Assembly: GCF_900091445.1 (NCBI RefSeq) | Contig: NZ_LT607733.1 | Coordinates: 3,612,501-3,676,500, forward strand | Length of the DNA: 64,000 nt | Direction of reading: 5' to 3' | Source: Micromonospora echinofusca | Lineage (GTDB): Bacteria; Actinomycetota; Actinomycetes; Mycobacteriales; Micromonosporaceae | Part shown: piece after piece, positions 1 through 8,041 of the stretch | Position numbering within the stretch: position 1 is the first letter of the stretch | Layout: each line of letters starts with the position of its first letter | Made by a program: the position numbers and the translations under genes | Notes under the pieces: generated by a model | What the model saw: only the letters and a program-made list of their open reading frames with translations | What the model was told of the DNA's origin: nothing | Database searches by the model: none

Positions 1-1
1 C

Positions 2-1252
2 GGCGTGATCGAGCTCAAGCAGATCAGCAACGTCACGATCATCGGGGTCGGCACCGGAGCGGTCTTCGACCAGCTGGGCATCCACATCCGCGAGTCCCGC
101 AACATCATCATCCGGAACGTGACCGTCCGTAACGTCAAGAAGTCCGGCTCACCCACGTCCAACGGCGGCGACGCCATCGGCATGGAGAGCGGCGTCCGCA
201 ACGTCTGGGTCGACCACGCCACCCTGGAGGCCTCCGGCGGCGAGTCGGAGGGCTACGACGGCCTGTTCGACATGAAGGACGACACCCAGTACGTGACCCT
301 GTCCTACAGCATCCTGCGCAACTCCGGCCGGGGCGGCCTCATCGGCTCCAGCGAGAGCGACCGCTCGAACGGCTTCGTCACGTTCCACCACAACCTGTAC
401 GAGAACATCGACTCCCGCACGCCCCTGCTGCGCGGCGGCATCGCGCACATCTACAACAACCACTACGTGAGCCTGCGCGAGTCCGGCATCAACTCCCGCG
501 CCGGCGCCAGGGCCAAGGTGGAGAACAACTACTTCCGCAACTCCAAGGACGTCCTGGGCACCTTCTACACCAGCGAGGCCGGCTACTGGCAGGTCGCCGG
601 CAACATCTTCGACAACGTGACCTGGTCCAGCCCCGGCAGCGACAACAACCCGGCCGGCCCCAACCCGCAGTCCAACACCACCGTCAGCATCCCGTACGCC
701 TACAGCCTCGACGCGGCCAGCTGCGTGCCGGACGTCGTCCGCCAGACGGCGGGCGCCAACACGGGCCTGCGGGAGTCGAACGGCAGCTGCTCGCCGCAGA
801 CGCCGGCGCCGACCACCCCCGCGCCGGGGCCGACCAGCCCGACGCCGGCGCCGACCAGCCCCACGCCGACGCCGACCCAGCCCGCCGGGCCGAACCTCAG
901 CATCGGGGCCGGCTCCGACGGTTCCAGCAAGGCCAGCGGCACGAGCTACGGCAACGTGCGCGACGGCAGCCTGAGCACCTACTGGTCGCCGGTCGGCGCG
1001 ACCGGGGACATCTCCATCAAGTGGGGTTCCGCCACCACGGTGTCCAGGGTGGTCATCCGTGAGCCCGCTGGCACCCAGGGCAGCATCGGGTCCTGGCAGC
1101 TCGTCAACCACGGCAGCGGCGCCGTCCTGGCCTCCGGCAGCGGGGCGGGCGCGATCACCTTCCCCGCCACGTCACTGACCAAGATCACCTTCAGGATCAC
1201 CAGTTCGGGCGGCAGCCCGAAGGTCGCCGAGTTCGAGACCTACGCCCGGTAG
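2..1252 (+). CDS. Secreted pectate lyase (PL1-like) with C-terminal discoidin-like domain, 5' partial
   Basis: The reading frame is open from the left edge, so the N-terminus and signal peptide lie outside. The visible 415 residues begin in a parallel beta-helix of the pectate lyase 1 family: the VWVDHATL strand, an acidic calcium-binding stretch (DGLFDMKDD) and the RTPLLR motif with its likely catalytic Arg. The family cleaves polygalacturonate by beta-elimination outside the cell. A Pro/Thr-rich linker (about residues 265-300) follows, then roughly 115 residues resembling an F5/8 type C (discoidin-like) carbohydrate-binding module, with DGSLSTYWSP typical of that fold. It is not functionally linked to the polyketide genes. 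Enzyme class is secure; binding-module family and substrate preference are inferred. Confidence 0.9.
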   Translation, partial: GVIELKQISNVTIIGVGTGAVFDQLGIHIRESRNIIIRNVTVRNVKKSGSPTSNGGDAIGMESGVRNVWVDHATLEASGGESEGYDGLFDMKDDTQYVTLSYSILRNSGRGGLIGSSESDRSNGFVTFHHNLYENIDSRTPLLRGGIAHIYNNHYVSLRESGINSRAGARAKVENNYFRNSKDVLGTFYTSEAGYWQVAGNIFDNVTWSSPGSDNNPAGPNPQSNTTVSIPYAYSLDAASCVPDVVRQTAGANTGLRESNGSCSPQTPAPTTPAPGPTSPTPAPTSPTPTPTQPAGPNLSIGAGSDGSSKASGTSYGNVRDGSLSTYWSPVGATGDISIKWGSATTVSRVVIREPAGTQGSIGSWQLVNHGSGAVLASGSGAGAITFPATSLTKITFRITSSGGSPKVAEFETYAR

Positions 1253-1261
1253 CGGCGCGGC

Positions 1262-1310
1262 CCGCCGTCCGGCCGGGCACCGGGCTGTCCCGGTACCGGC
1301 CGGACGGCGG
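1262..1310. terminator. Nested hairpin terminator between convergent genes
   Basis: Perfect 15-bp arms (1262-1276 and 1296-1310) enclose a second 6-bp stem, accggg/cccggt. It starts 10 bp after the pectate lyase stop. The AlaRS-like gene converges from the right, so it could serve both. There is no clear U-tract, as is usual in actinobacteria. Confidence 0.65.
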
Positions 1311-1420
1311 CGGCCTTCGCATCGACGCCCTACCGTCGCGGATCGCCCTTCATCGGCCGGAAGGTCGTCGAGGAGGCGGCTGGAAGCGGCAGTCACCACG
1401 ACGGGCGGCGCGCGGCCGGG

Positions 1421-2593
1421 TCAGCCCGCCTCGGCGAGCAGACCGTCGACGAGGTCGCGGGGCAGCCCGTGGGTGTCGTGCAGGTCGCGGTAGTCCGCGT
1501 CCGTCAGCGGGCCCCGGGACCTGCGCCGCAAGACCACCGGCCGGCCGCGACGCAGCAGTTCCCGGAACCGCCGTTCCTCGCCGGTGAACACCTCGCGCAC
1601 CTCGTCGACGGTCACGGACTGGCGGAAGCTGTCGAGGGTGTGTCGCACCGGCGCGGTCGGCAGGTCCGACAGGGTCCTGGACGCCTCGTCGCGCCACAGC
1701 GTGGTGAGCGTCCGGCGCAACAGCCGACGCAGCACGTAGCCGCGGCCGGTGTTCGAGGGGCGTACGCCGTCGCCGACCACCACCACGCCCGCGCGCAGGT
1801 GGTCGCCGACCACACGCAGCGACGCGTCCCGCAGGCCCCACACGTCGCAGACGCCGCCCACCCACGGCACGAGACTCTCGCCCTCGTGGACCGAGCGGTG
1901 CCCGCGCAGCACCATCTCCAGCCGTTCGAGGCCCATCCCGGTGTCCACGTTGGGCTGACGCAGCGGCGTGAGTCGGCCGTCGCCGTGGCGGTGGTAGCGC
2001 ATCCCCACGTGGTTCCAGACCTCCATCCACCGCTCGTCGGTGCCCGGGGTGCCGTGGGGCGGGCCGTCGCCGGTCCAGACGAAGATCTCGGTGTCGGGTC
2101 CGCAGGGCCCGGTCGGGCCGTTGGACCACCAGTTCTCCTCCCCGGTCAGCTCCACCGGCAGGCCCAGCTCGCCCCAGGTGCGCAGCGACGGCTCGTCCGG
2201 GCCGACCCGGTCGTCGCCGCCGAAGACGGTCACGTGCATCCGCTCGTGCGGCACGCCGAAGCCGTCACGCAGCAGCTCGTAGCCCCACCGCAGACTGCGG
2301 GGCAGGTCGTAGTCGCCGAGCGACCAGGAGCCGAGCATCCGGAACAGGGTCAGGTGGGTGCGGTCGCCCACCTCGTCCAGGTCGGTGGTGCGCAGGCAGC
2401 GCTGCACGTTGACCAGCCGCCGGCCCAGCGGGTGGGGTCGGCCCTCCAGGTAGGGGGTCAGCGGGTGCATGCCGGAGGTGGTGAAGAGCACCGGGTCGCC
2501 CGGCGGCGGGATCAGGGAGCCGTCGGGCACGAGTTCGTGGCCGCGCTCGCGGAAGAAGTCGAGGAAGGTACGGCTGATCGGGTCGTACGTCAT
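1421..2593 (-). CDS. Stand-alone alanyl-tRNA synthetase catalytic core (AlaRS-related protein)
   Basis: This 390-residue protein matches only the N-terminal part of alanyl-tRNA synthetase. It has the class II core with motif 2 region LFRMLGSWSLGDY (83-95) and motif 3 GMGLERLEM near residue 220, then the helical tRNA-recognition part. It ends at DTHGLPRDLVDGLLAEAG, where normal AlaRS (about 880 residues) passes into its editing domain. Editing, dimerisation and C-Ala domains are therefore absent, so mischarged Ser or Gly could not be cleared by this protein. It may charge tRNA-Ala or a carrier with Ala, back up alaS, or respond to stress; none of these is shown. The start is ATG at 2593, preceded by GGAAAGG at 8-nt spacing. 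The upstream region looks like an attenuator. Confidence 0.85.
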   Translation of the reverse strand: MTYDPISRTFLDFFRERGHELVPDGSLIPPPGDPVLFTTSGMHPLTPYLEGRPHPLGRRLVNVQRCLRTTDLDEVGDRTHLTLFRMLGSWSLGDYDLPRSLRWGYELLRDGFGVPHERMHVTVFGGDDRVGPDEPSLRTWGELGLPVELTGEENWWSNGPTGPCGPDTEIFVWTGDGPPHGTPGTDERWMEVWNHVGMRYHRHGDGRLTPLRQPNVDTGMGLERLEMVLRGHRSVHEGESLVPWVGGVCDVWGLRDASLRVVGDHLRAGVVVVGDGVRPSNTGRGYVLRRLLRRTLTTLWRDEASRTLSDLPTAPVRHTLDSFRQSVTVDEVREVFTGEERRFRELLRRGRPVVLRRRSRGPLTDADYRDLHDTHGLPRDLVDGLLAEAG

Positions 2594-2710
2594 GGCGGTG
2601 GCCTTTCCGGGTTCGGACGACCGGAAAGGGTCCGACCACCGGGGACCGGCGGGCCGACGGAGACGAGAAGCCGGCGGACCGTTTCCGGTCGCCGGCGGGA
2701 GATGGTGAGG
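2594..2710 (-). promoter_or_regulatory. Candidate translational attenuator upstream of the AlaRS-like gene
   Basis: Read on the minus strand. A 9-bp hairpin pairs 2621-2629 with 2602-2610 around a 10-nt loop, and its 3' arm is the GGAAAGG Shine-Dalgarno of the AlaRS-like gene, so folding would mask it. Further upstream a GAAA-loop hairpin (2671-2695) carries CCGGAAA (2682-2688). That sequence could instead pair with TTTCCGG (2621-2627) in the masking arm and free the ribosome site. With the alanine-rich mini-ORF just upstream this has the layout of a leader-peptide attenuator. The pairing is visible in the sequence; the function is inferred. Confidence 0.45.
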
Positions 2711-2779
2711 TCAGGCGGCGGCGACCGACGAGCGCGAAGCTCGCGCGGCCGCGGCGGCGAAGAAGCGCCTGATCTCCAT
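2711..2779 (-). CDS. Alanine-rich 22-residue candidate leader peptide
   Basis: A short ORF from ATG at 2779 to TGA at 2711 encodes 22 residues, nine of them Ala, including a run of five (residues 8-12) and three Ala codons just before the stop. It lies 117 nt upstream of the AlaRS-like gene. It has no convincing Shine-Dalgarno. A TANNNT -10 element ends 6 nt before the ATG, which would give a leaderless transcript starting at the ATG. Poly-amino-acid leaderless leaders that attenuate a cognate gene are known in actinobacteria. Caution: GC-rich DNA produces Ala codons by chance, so translation needs proof. Confidence 0.4.
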   Translation of the reverse strand: MEIRRFFAAAAARASRSSVAAA

Positions 2780-2785
2780 GCCCCG

Positions 2786-2791
2786 ACTGTA
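2786..2791 (-). promoter_or_regulatory. Putative -10 element (TACAGT) for leaderless transcription
   Basis: On the minus strand TACAGT lies 6 nt before the ATG at 2779, the spacing expected when the transcript starts at the first base of the start codon. The -35 region is weak and overlaps the desaturase terminator hairpin. Confidence 0.35.
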
Positions 2792-2802
2792 CGCGGACCC
2801 GA

Positions 2803-2839
2803 CGCCGCCGCCCAGCGCGTTTCGCGGCGGGCGGCGGTG
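2803..2839 (-). terminator. Hairpin downstream of the desaturase gene
   Basis: CCGCCGCCC (2805-2813) pairs with GGGCGGCGG (2829-2837). A further 4-bp CGCG stem lies inside, across a 2x2 internal loop, with loop TTT. It is about 12 bp past the desaturase stop codon in the direction of transcription. Confidence 0.5.
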
Positions 2840-2850
2840 CCGGAGGAGGA

Positions 2851-3993
2851 TCAGACGCCGGAGGTGGCGAGGGCCGGGGCGGGGCGCTCGTCGGCGCGGC
2901 GGGGCGTCTGGCGGTTGGGCAGCGAGAGCCGGACGACCTTCCGCCACGCCGAGAAGACCTGCCGGGGCAGCGAGCCGGTGGTGTACTTCAGCCCGTACCG
3001 GTCGAACAGGGCCCGCACCTCGGGGGCGATCTCCTGGTAGCGGTTGCTGGGCAGGTCCGGGAAGAGGTGGTGCTCGATCTGGTACGACAGGTTGCCCGTC
3101 ATGATGTGCATCAGCCGGCTGCCGCTGATGTTGGCCGAGCCGAGCATCTGCCGCAGGTACCACTCGCCGCGGGTCTCGCCCTCGATCGAGCGCCTGGAGA
3201 AGGTCTCCACGCCCTCCGGGAAGTGCCCGCACATGATCACCGAGTGGCTCCACAGGTTGCGCAGGAGGTTGGCGGTGAAGGTGGCGGCCAGCGTGTGCAG
3301 GAACGAGGGCCCGGACAGCAGCGGGTGCACGACGTAGTCCTTGAGCACCTGCCGGCGGATCTTGCGGCCCACGGCGCGCGCCCGGGCCCGGAACTCCGGC
3401 TTCTTGTGCCGGCCCTTGCGCAGGTTGCGCCCCAGCTCCAGGTCGTACGCGGCGATGCCGTACTCGAAGAAGCAGGCGTTGATGAAGTTCCACAGCGGCT
3501 GCCCCAGGTGGAACGGGTGCCACCGCTGGTCCTCGTCGACGCGCATGATGCCGTAGCCGAGGTCGTTGTCCTTGCCGAGGACGTTCGTGTACGTGTGGTG
3601 CAGCTCGTTGTGCGAGTGCTTCCACTGGTCGGCGGGCGAGACGTGGTCCCACTCCCAGGTGGTGGAGTGGATCTTCGGGTCGCGCATCCAGTCCCACTGG
3701 CCGTGCAGGACGTTGTGGCCGACCTCCATGTTCTCCAGGATCTTGGCCACGGTCAGGCCGGCGGTGCCCACGATCCAGGCGGGCGGGAAGAGGGAGAACA
3801 GCAGCACGACCCGGCTGCCGATCTCCAGCTTGCGCTGGGTGGAGATGACCCGGCGGATGTAGGCGGCGTCGCGCTCGCCCCGGCTGGCGACCACCCGGTC
3901 GCGGATCGCGTCGAGTTCCTTGCCGATGGTCTCGATGTCCTCGGCGGAGAGGTGGGCGATCGGGTTGACGGGCTTGTTCTGGATCACGGTCAC
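2851..3993 (-). CDS. Membrane fatty-acyl desaturase (DesA3-like)
   Basis: This 380-residue member of the membrane-bound di-iron desaturase family inserts a double bond into acyl-CoA or acyl-lipid chains. The three histidine boxes are present: HNVLH (93-97), HNELHH (128-133) and QIEHH near residue 310. Hydrophobic segments lie around residues 60-85. It starts at GTG 3993, 13 bp downstream of the ferredoxin reductase gene that should feed it electrons; the same pairing occurs in mycobacteria (DesA3 with its oxidoreductase). A PucR-type regulator is divergent to the pair. Membrane-lipid adjustment is the likely role; chain length and bond position cannot be read from sequence. Confidence 0.9.
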   Translation of the reverse strand: MTVIQNKPVNPIAHLSAEDIETIGKELDAIRDRVVASRGERDAAYIRRVISTQRKLEIGSRVVLLFSLFPPAWIVGTAGLTVAKILENMEVGHNVLHGQWDWMRDPKIHSTTWEWDHVSPADQWKHSHNELHHTYTNVLGKDNDLGYGIMRVDEDQRWHPFHLGQPLWNFINACFFEYGIAAYDLELGRNLRKGRHKKPEFRARARAVGRKIRRQVLKDYVVHPLLSGPSFLHTLAATFTANLLRNLWSHSVIMCGHFPEGVETFSRRSIEGETRGEWYLRQMLGSANISGSRLMHIMTGNLSYQIEHHLFPDLPSNRYQEIAPEVRALFDRYGLKYTTGSLPRQVFSAWRKVVRLSLPNRQTPRRADERPAPALATSGV

Positions 3994-4006
3994 GTCAGTA
4001 CTCCGG

Positions 4007-5098
4007 TCAGTGGTCGATGTCGCAGGGGCCGGCCGCCGCCGACACGCAGGTCTGGATGCGGACGCCGTCGCCGGGCACCGCCGTGGTCAGTTCCCCGTTG
4101 CGCAGGTCCCGAACCGCGCCCTGGCGCAGCGGCAGGACGCAGCCGAAGCAGATGCCCATCCGGCAGCCCGAGGGCATCAGCACCCCGGCGTTCTCGCCGG
4201 CGTCGAGCAGCGGGGTCGCGCCGTCGGCGGCGACGGTCACGCCCGAGCGGACGAAGGTGACGGCGCCGCCCTCGCCGGCCGAGATGACGGTGGGGCGGAA
4301 CCGCTCCGTGTGCAGCCGGTCGCCGTGCCCCGCGGCCGTCCAGTGCTCCTCGAGGGCGTCGAGCAGGCCGACCGGGCCGCAGGCCCAGGTCTCCCGGTCG
4401 AGGTGGTCGGGCACGAGGCGCTCGAGGTCGGCCACGGTGAGCAGCCCGTCGGTGTCGGTGTGCCGCTCCACCAGCCGGATCGCGCCCCGCGTCGCGAGGT
4501 CCCGCAGTTCGGCGCCGAAGATCACGTCGTCCGGCGTGGGCGCCGAGTGCACCACGACGACGTCGGCGCCGCCCAGCACGTCGGCGCGCAGCATCCCCAT
4601 GACGGGGGTGACGCCGCTGCCCGCCGTCACGAAGAGCACCCGGGCCGGCGGCCGGTCCGGCAGCACGAAGTCGCCCTGGGCCTGGTCGAGCCGCACCAGC
4701 GTCCCGGGCCGGGTCCGGCGGACGAGGTGGTTGCTGACGACCCCGTCGGGGATGGCCTTGACGGTCACCGAGATCGGTCCGCCCCGGCGCTGCGGCGCGG
4801 AGGTCACCGAGTACGCCCGCCACTGGCGTACGCCGTCGACGTCGACGCCCAGGCGGACGTACTGCCCGGGGGTGTGCCCGCGCCAGTCGCGGCCGGGCCG
4901 GATCACCAGCGTCGCCGCGTCGGCGGTCTCGGGGCGTACGGCGAGGATCCGCCCGCGCAGGTCGGCGCCGGAGCGCAGCGGGGCGACCATGTCGAGGTAG
5001 TCGTCGGGCAGCAGCGGGGTGGTGACCGACGCGGCCAGCCGGAGGATCCGGCCCCGCAGGGCCGCCTTCCCGGAGGGGTTCGGGACGGTGGTGGTCAT
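4007..5098 (-). CDS. Ferredoxin/flavodoxin reductase with C-terminal 2Fe-2S domain (desaturase electron donor)
   Basis: This 363-residue protein has three parts in order: an FAD-binding barrel with RAYSVTSAP, an NADPH-binding domain (FVTAGSGVTPVMGML), and a plant-type 2Fe-2S ferredoxin domain whose ligands appear in CRMGICFGC plus a C-terminal Cys (RIQTCVS). It passes electrons from NADPH through FAD to the iron-sulphur cluster and on to the adjacent desaturase. The frame is open far upstream; ATG at 5098 was chosen because the family starts there and because further extension would overlap the divergent regulator. It is first in a two-gene operon. Confidence 0.9.
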   Translation of the reverse strand: MTTTVPNPSGKAALRGRILRLAASVTTPLLPDDYLDMVAPLRSGADLRGRILAVRPETADAATLVIRPGRDWRGHTPGQYVRLGVDVDGVRQWRAYSVTSAPQRRGGPISVTVKAIPDGVVSNHLVRRTRPGTLVRLDQAQGDFVLPDRPPARVLFVTAGSGVTPVMGMLRADVLGGADVVVVHSAPTPDDVIFGAELRDLATRGAIRLVERHTDTDGLLTVADLERLVPDHLDRETWACGPVGLLDALEEHWTAAGHGDRLHTERFRPTVISAGEGGAVTFVRSGVTVAADGATPLLDAGENAGVLMPSGCRMGICFGCVLPLRQGAVRDLRNGELTTAVPGDGVRIQTCVSAAAGPCDIDH

Positions 5099-5182
5099 GA
5101 TTCGATGGTCGCCCGCCGAATGGCATAAAATCTTGACCTGCGAAGGTGAACCGGACGAGGCTTTTTGTGCGGAGGGAACAAT
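5099..5182. promoter_or_regulatory. Divergent promoter region, desaturase operon versus pucR-like gene
   Basis: This 84-bp AT-richer spacer holds a TTGACC hexamer (5133-5138) facing the regulator, TAAAAT (5126-5131), and an inverted repeat ATTCG-N12-CGAAT (5100-5104 and 5117-5121). A shared operator for the PucR-like protein is the natural guess. Confidence 0.4.
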
Positions 5183-6421
5183 ATGTCCGAACGCTCGGAG
5201 GCCACGCGACGCGCGGCCCGGCTCGAATTGGACGCCCGGGTGGCCGGCGAGCTGCACGAGCGGCTCCCCCTGCTCGCCGAGCGCACCATCACCGCCATCA
5301 CCGCCGAGGTACCGAGCTACTCCGGCACCCTCACCGGCCAGATGCGCGAGAAGATCGAGACGGCGGTGCAGATCGCGCTCGGCACGTTCCTCCAGCTCAT
5401 CGGGCGCTCCGAGGGCAGCGACCCGAGCACCCCGCTCGTCGGCGCGCTGGAGGCCGCGTACGCCCTCGGCAGCGGCGAGGCGCGTTCCGGCCGAAGCATG
5501 GACGCCCTGCTCGCCGCGTACCGCGTCGGCGCCCGGGTCTCCTGGCGGGAGATGTCCACCACCACCGTGCAGGGCGGGTCGTCGGCCGCGACCGTCGCCG
5601 AGTTCGCCGAGCTGATGTTCGCGTACATCGACGAGCTCTCCGCCGCGAGCGTGGCCGGGCACGCCGACGAGCTGGCCAGCGCCGGACGGGCCCGGCGGCG
5701 CAACCTGGAACGGCTCACCCAGCGGCTGCTGGCCGGGGAGCCCGAGGAGGCCCTGCTGCGCAGCGCCGAGCGGGCCGACTGGCCGCCGCCGCAGACCCTC
5801 ACCGTCGTCCTGCTGCCCCGGGCCAACCTCCGCGCGGCGCTCGCGCGGCTGCACCCGCGCACCCTGGAGAGCGGCGACGACCTTGCGGCAGGCGGGGCGG
5901 GCGAGGACCTGGCGGTGCTGCTGGTGCCCGACACACACGGCGACCGGCGGCGGCAGCTCGCCCGGGTGCTGCACGGCCGCCGCGCGGTGCTCGGCCCCGC
6001 CCGGCCCTGGACCCTGGTCGCCTCGTCCTACCAGCGGGCGGTCCGGGCCCTGTCGCTCGGCCTGCGCCCGGCCGACGACGGGCCGGCGCTGGACACCGAG
6101 GAGCACCTCGCGGAGCTGGTGCTCAGCACCGACCCGGAAGGGCTCGCCGACCTGCGCGCCCGGGTCCTCGCGCCGCTCGCGTCGCTGCCGCCCGGCACCG
6201 CCGACCGGCTCGCCGAGACCCTGCGCTCCTGGCTGCTGCACCAGGGCCGGCGCGACGACGTGGCCGCCGAACTGTTCGTGCACGCGCAGACCGTGCGCTA
6301 CCGGATGGGCAAGCTGCGCGAGCTGTACGGCGAGCGCCTGACCGACCCGGCGACGGTCCTCGACCTCACCCTGGCCCTGGCCTTCCCGCCCCGCGGCGAG
6401 GTCGACGACCCGGCGCCCTGA
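5183..6421 (+). CDS. PucR/CdaR-family transcriptional regulator
   Basis: This 412-residue protein has a helical N-terminal sensory region, a central GGDEF-like fold region (about 200-330) and the PucR C-terminal helix-turn-helix: LRSWLLHQGRRDDVAAELF followed by HAQTVRYRMGKLRELYG. ATG at 5183 is preceded by GGAGGG at 6-nt spacing, better than the upstream TTG at 5165. It is divergent from the desaturase-reductase operon, and regulators of this type commonly control that pair in actinobacteria, so it probably governs membrane-lipid desaturation. The ligand is unknown. Confidence 0.85.
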   Translation: MSERSEATRRAARLELDARVAGELHERLPLLAERTITAITAEVPSYSGTLTGQMREKIETAVQIALGTFLQLIGRSEGSDPSTPLVGALEAAYALGSGEARSGRSMDALLAAYRVGARVSWREMSTTTVQGGSSAATVAEFAELMFAYIDELSAASVAGHADELASAGRARRRNLERLTQRLLAGEPEEALLRSAERADWPPPQTLTVVLLPRANLRAALARLHPRTLESGDDLAAGGAGEDLAVLLVPDTHGDRRRQLARVLHGRRAVLGPARPWTLVASSYQRAVRALSLGLRPADDGPALDTEEHLAELVLSTDPEGLADLRARVLAPLASLPPGTADRLAETLRSWLLHQGRRDDVAAELFVHAQTVRYRMGKLRELYGERLTDPATVLDLTLALAFPPRGEVDDPAP

Positions 6422-6458
6422 CCTGTCCGTGCGTGTTCGCACGGCCACGCTCAGGTCA
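6419..6458 (+). terminator. Two-tier hairpin overlapping the regulator stop codon
   Basis: Inner stem CCGTGCG/CGCACGG (6427-6433 and 6438-6444, loop TGTT) sits inside outer arms TGACCTG/CAGGTCA (6419-6425 and 6452-6458). The outer left arm includes the TGA stop. Confidence 0.6.
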
Positions 6459-6661
6459 GATACCGGACACACGCGTGCCGCCCGGGCAGCGGAAATGCCA
6501 CCCTGGTCCTCCCCCGCCCGTGATCACCCCGACCGGTTGCCGGCCCCCGCGCCGACGGCCGCCGGCGGGTCCGCCGGTGGGGTGGACGGGGCCGCCGCCG
6601 GTCCGCGACGCCTTCCGCCAGGAGGGCGCCGGACGGGGCCCTCGCGAGCGGGAGGACGGGC

Positions 6662-8041
6662 ATGGCGTCGCACACGGGGGACCAGACCGGGGCCGACCGG
6701 TCCGCCGGGCCGGCGCGCCCGGCCGGCACGGGCCGGCTCCGCGACGTCCTCCGGACGACCCCGGCGCTGATCGTGCTCAGCGGCGCCGTGCTGCTCGCCG
6801 CGCTGGCCGCCACCGCCGTCGTCGCCGTGCAGTCCCGCCCGTCGGCCACCACGCTGGGCGAACGCTCCGCCGCGACCGCGGTGGGCACCAGCACGACCGC
6901 CCGGAAGATCTACCAGGGCCTCGCCGACGCGGACGTCGCCGCCAGCGCCGTCTTCCTGCTCCCACCGACCGAGGACCGACGGGCCTCGTTGGTGGCCGCC
7001 TACGACGCGTCCGTACACGAGGTCGAGCGCACGCTGACCGACTCGATGGGCAACGCCGTGGGCGACCCGGCCCGCCTGACCCGACTGGCGACGATCGCCG
7101 CCCGGCTGAAGGTCTACCGCGACGTGGTGTGCGCCGCCCTGCGGGTGGCCGGTCCGCTGTCCGCGACGGCCACGGGGAACCGGCGCCCCTGCCCGCCGGC
7201 GACGACGGAACAGGCCGGGACGGGCAGCCCGGCGGCCCGCGCGGTGCTCGCCTCCGCGTACGCGCGCCAGGCGTCGCACTACATGTCCACCGAACTGCTC
7301 ACCGCCGCCCAGGGCCTGTGGAACTACGACACCAGGCTGCTGCTCGACGCCCGCGCCGACGCCCGCCCGTGGCTGGCCGCGTCGATCCTGGTCCCGCTGG
7401 CCGCGCTCGCCGCGCTGGTGGTGGTCCAGGTGTGGCTGCGCCGGCGGACCCGGCGCCGACTGAACGCGGGCCTACTGCTGGCCTCGGTGGGCACCGCCGC
7501 CGTCCTGGCCATGCTGGGCTCCTCGTGGTGGCACTGGCCGGACGCCGACCGAAGGTTCCCGGAGCTGGAACGGGCGATCGACGCGCAGAGCGCCACCCAG
7601 CAGCGGCTCGGCGCCCTGCTCGCCGGCCGGGCCGACGTCTACCTGGGACTCGGCGCGAGCGTCGACCCGGCCGGGCACAAGGCGGACTTCGACAACCGGG
7701 ACCTCTGCCTCGCCCCCGCCGCCGGGCGGGAGTCACCGGACCGGATCGACTGCACCGACCTGGAGGAGGACGTCTGGCCGGCCCGGCAGATCAAGACCCC
7801 CAACGCGTTCCGCGCGGCGGTCGACACCGTGCTCGCCGAGGGATCGGCGGGCCGGGCGTTCGTCGCCGCCGAGGGGCACCTGCTGACCGAACTGACCACC
7901 CGCAACGAGGAGGTCTCCCGGATGGTCGCCGACCTGCCCGAGGCGCGCCGCCACCTGGGCGGCGCAGCCGCCTGGGTGACCCTGCTCGCCGCCGCCGGTG
8001 TGGTCGCCGGGCTGCGCCAGCGCCACCGGGAGTACCAGTGA
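6662..8041 (+). CDS. glnX: GlnX-like membrane sensor of the PknG pathway
   Basis: This 459-residue integral membrane protein appears to have four transmembrane segments: about 34-56, two between 236 and 290, and one at 436-452. Large helical extracytoplasmic regions lie between them. Sequence alone gives little, but its place directly before a glutamate-binding lipoprotein and pknG matches the mycobacterial glnX-glnH-pknG module, in which GlnX relays amino-acid availability sensed by GlnH to the cytoplasmic kinase PknG. ATG 6662 has GGAGG (6651-6655) at good spacing. Its stop overlaps the next start by 4 nt. Assignment rests mainly on synteny and topology. Confidence 0.75.
   Translation: MASHTGDQTGADRSAGPARPAGTGRLRDVLRTTPALIVLSGAVLLAALAATAVVAVQSRPSATTLGERSAATAVGTSTTARKIYQGLADADVAASAVFLLPPTEDRRASLVAAYDASVHEVERTLTDSMGNAVGDPARLTRLATIAARLKVYRDVVCAALRVAGPLSATATGNRRPCPPATTEQAGTGSPAARAVLASAYARQASHYMSTELLTAAQGLWNYDTRLLLDARADARPWLAASILVPLAALAALVVVQVWLRRRTRRRLNAGLLLASVGTAAVLAMLGSSWWHWPDADRRFPELERAIDAQSATQQRLGALLAGRADVYLGLGASVDPAGHKADFDNRDLCLAPAAGRESPDRIDCTDLEEDVWPARQIKTPNAFRAAVDTVLAEGSAGRAFVAAEGHLLTELTTRNEEVSRMVADLPEARRHLGGAAAWVTLLAAAGVVAGLRQRHREYQ

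Noticed and set aside
1469..3040. A 523-codon plus-strand frame over the AlaRS-like gene
   Set aside because: It is antisense to a gene with clear class II synthetase motifs and its own product is low-complexity.
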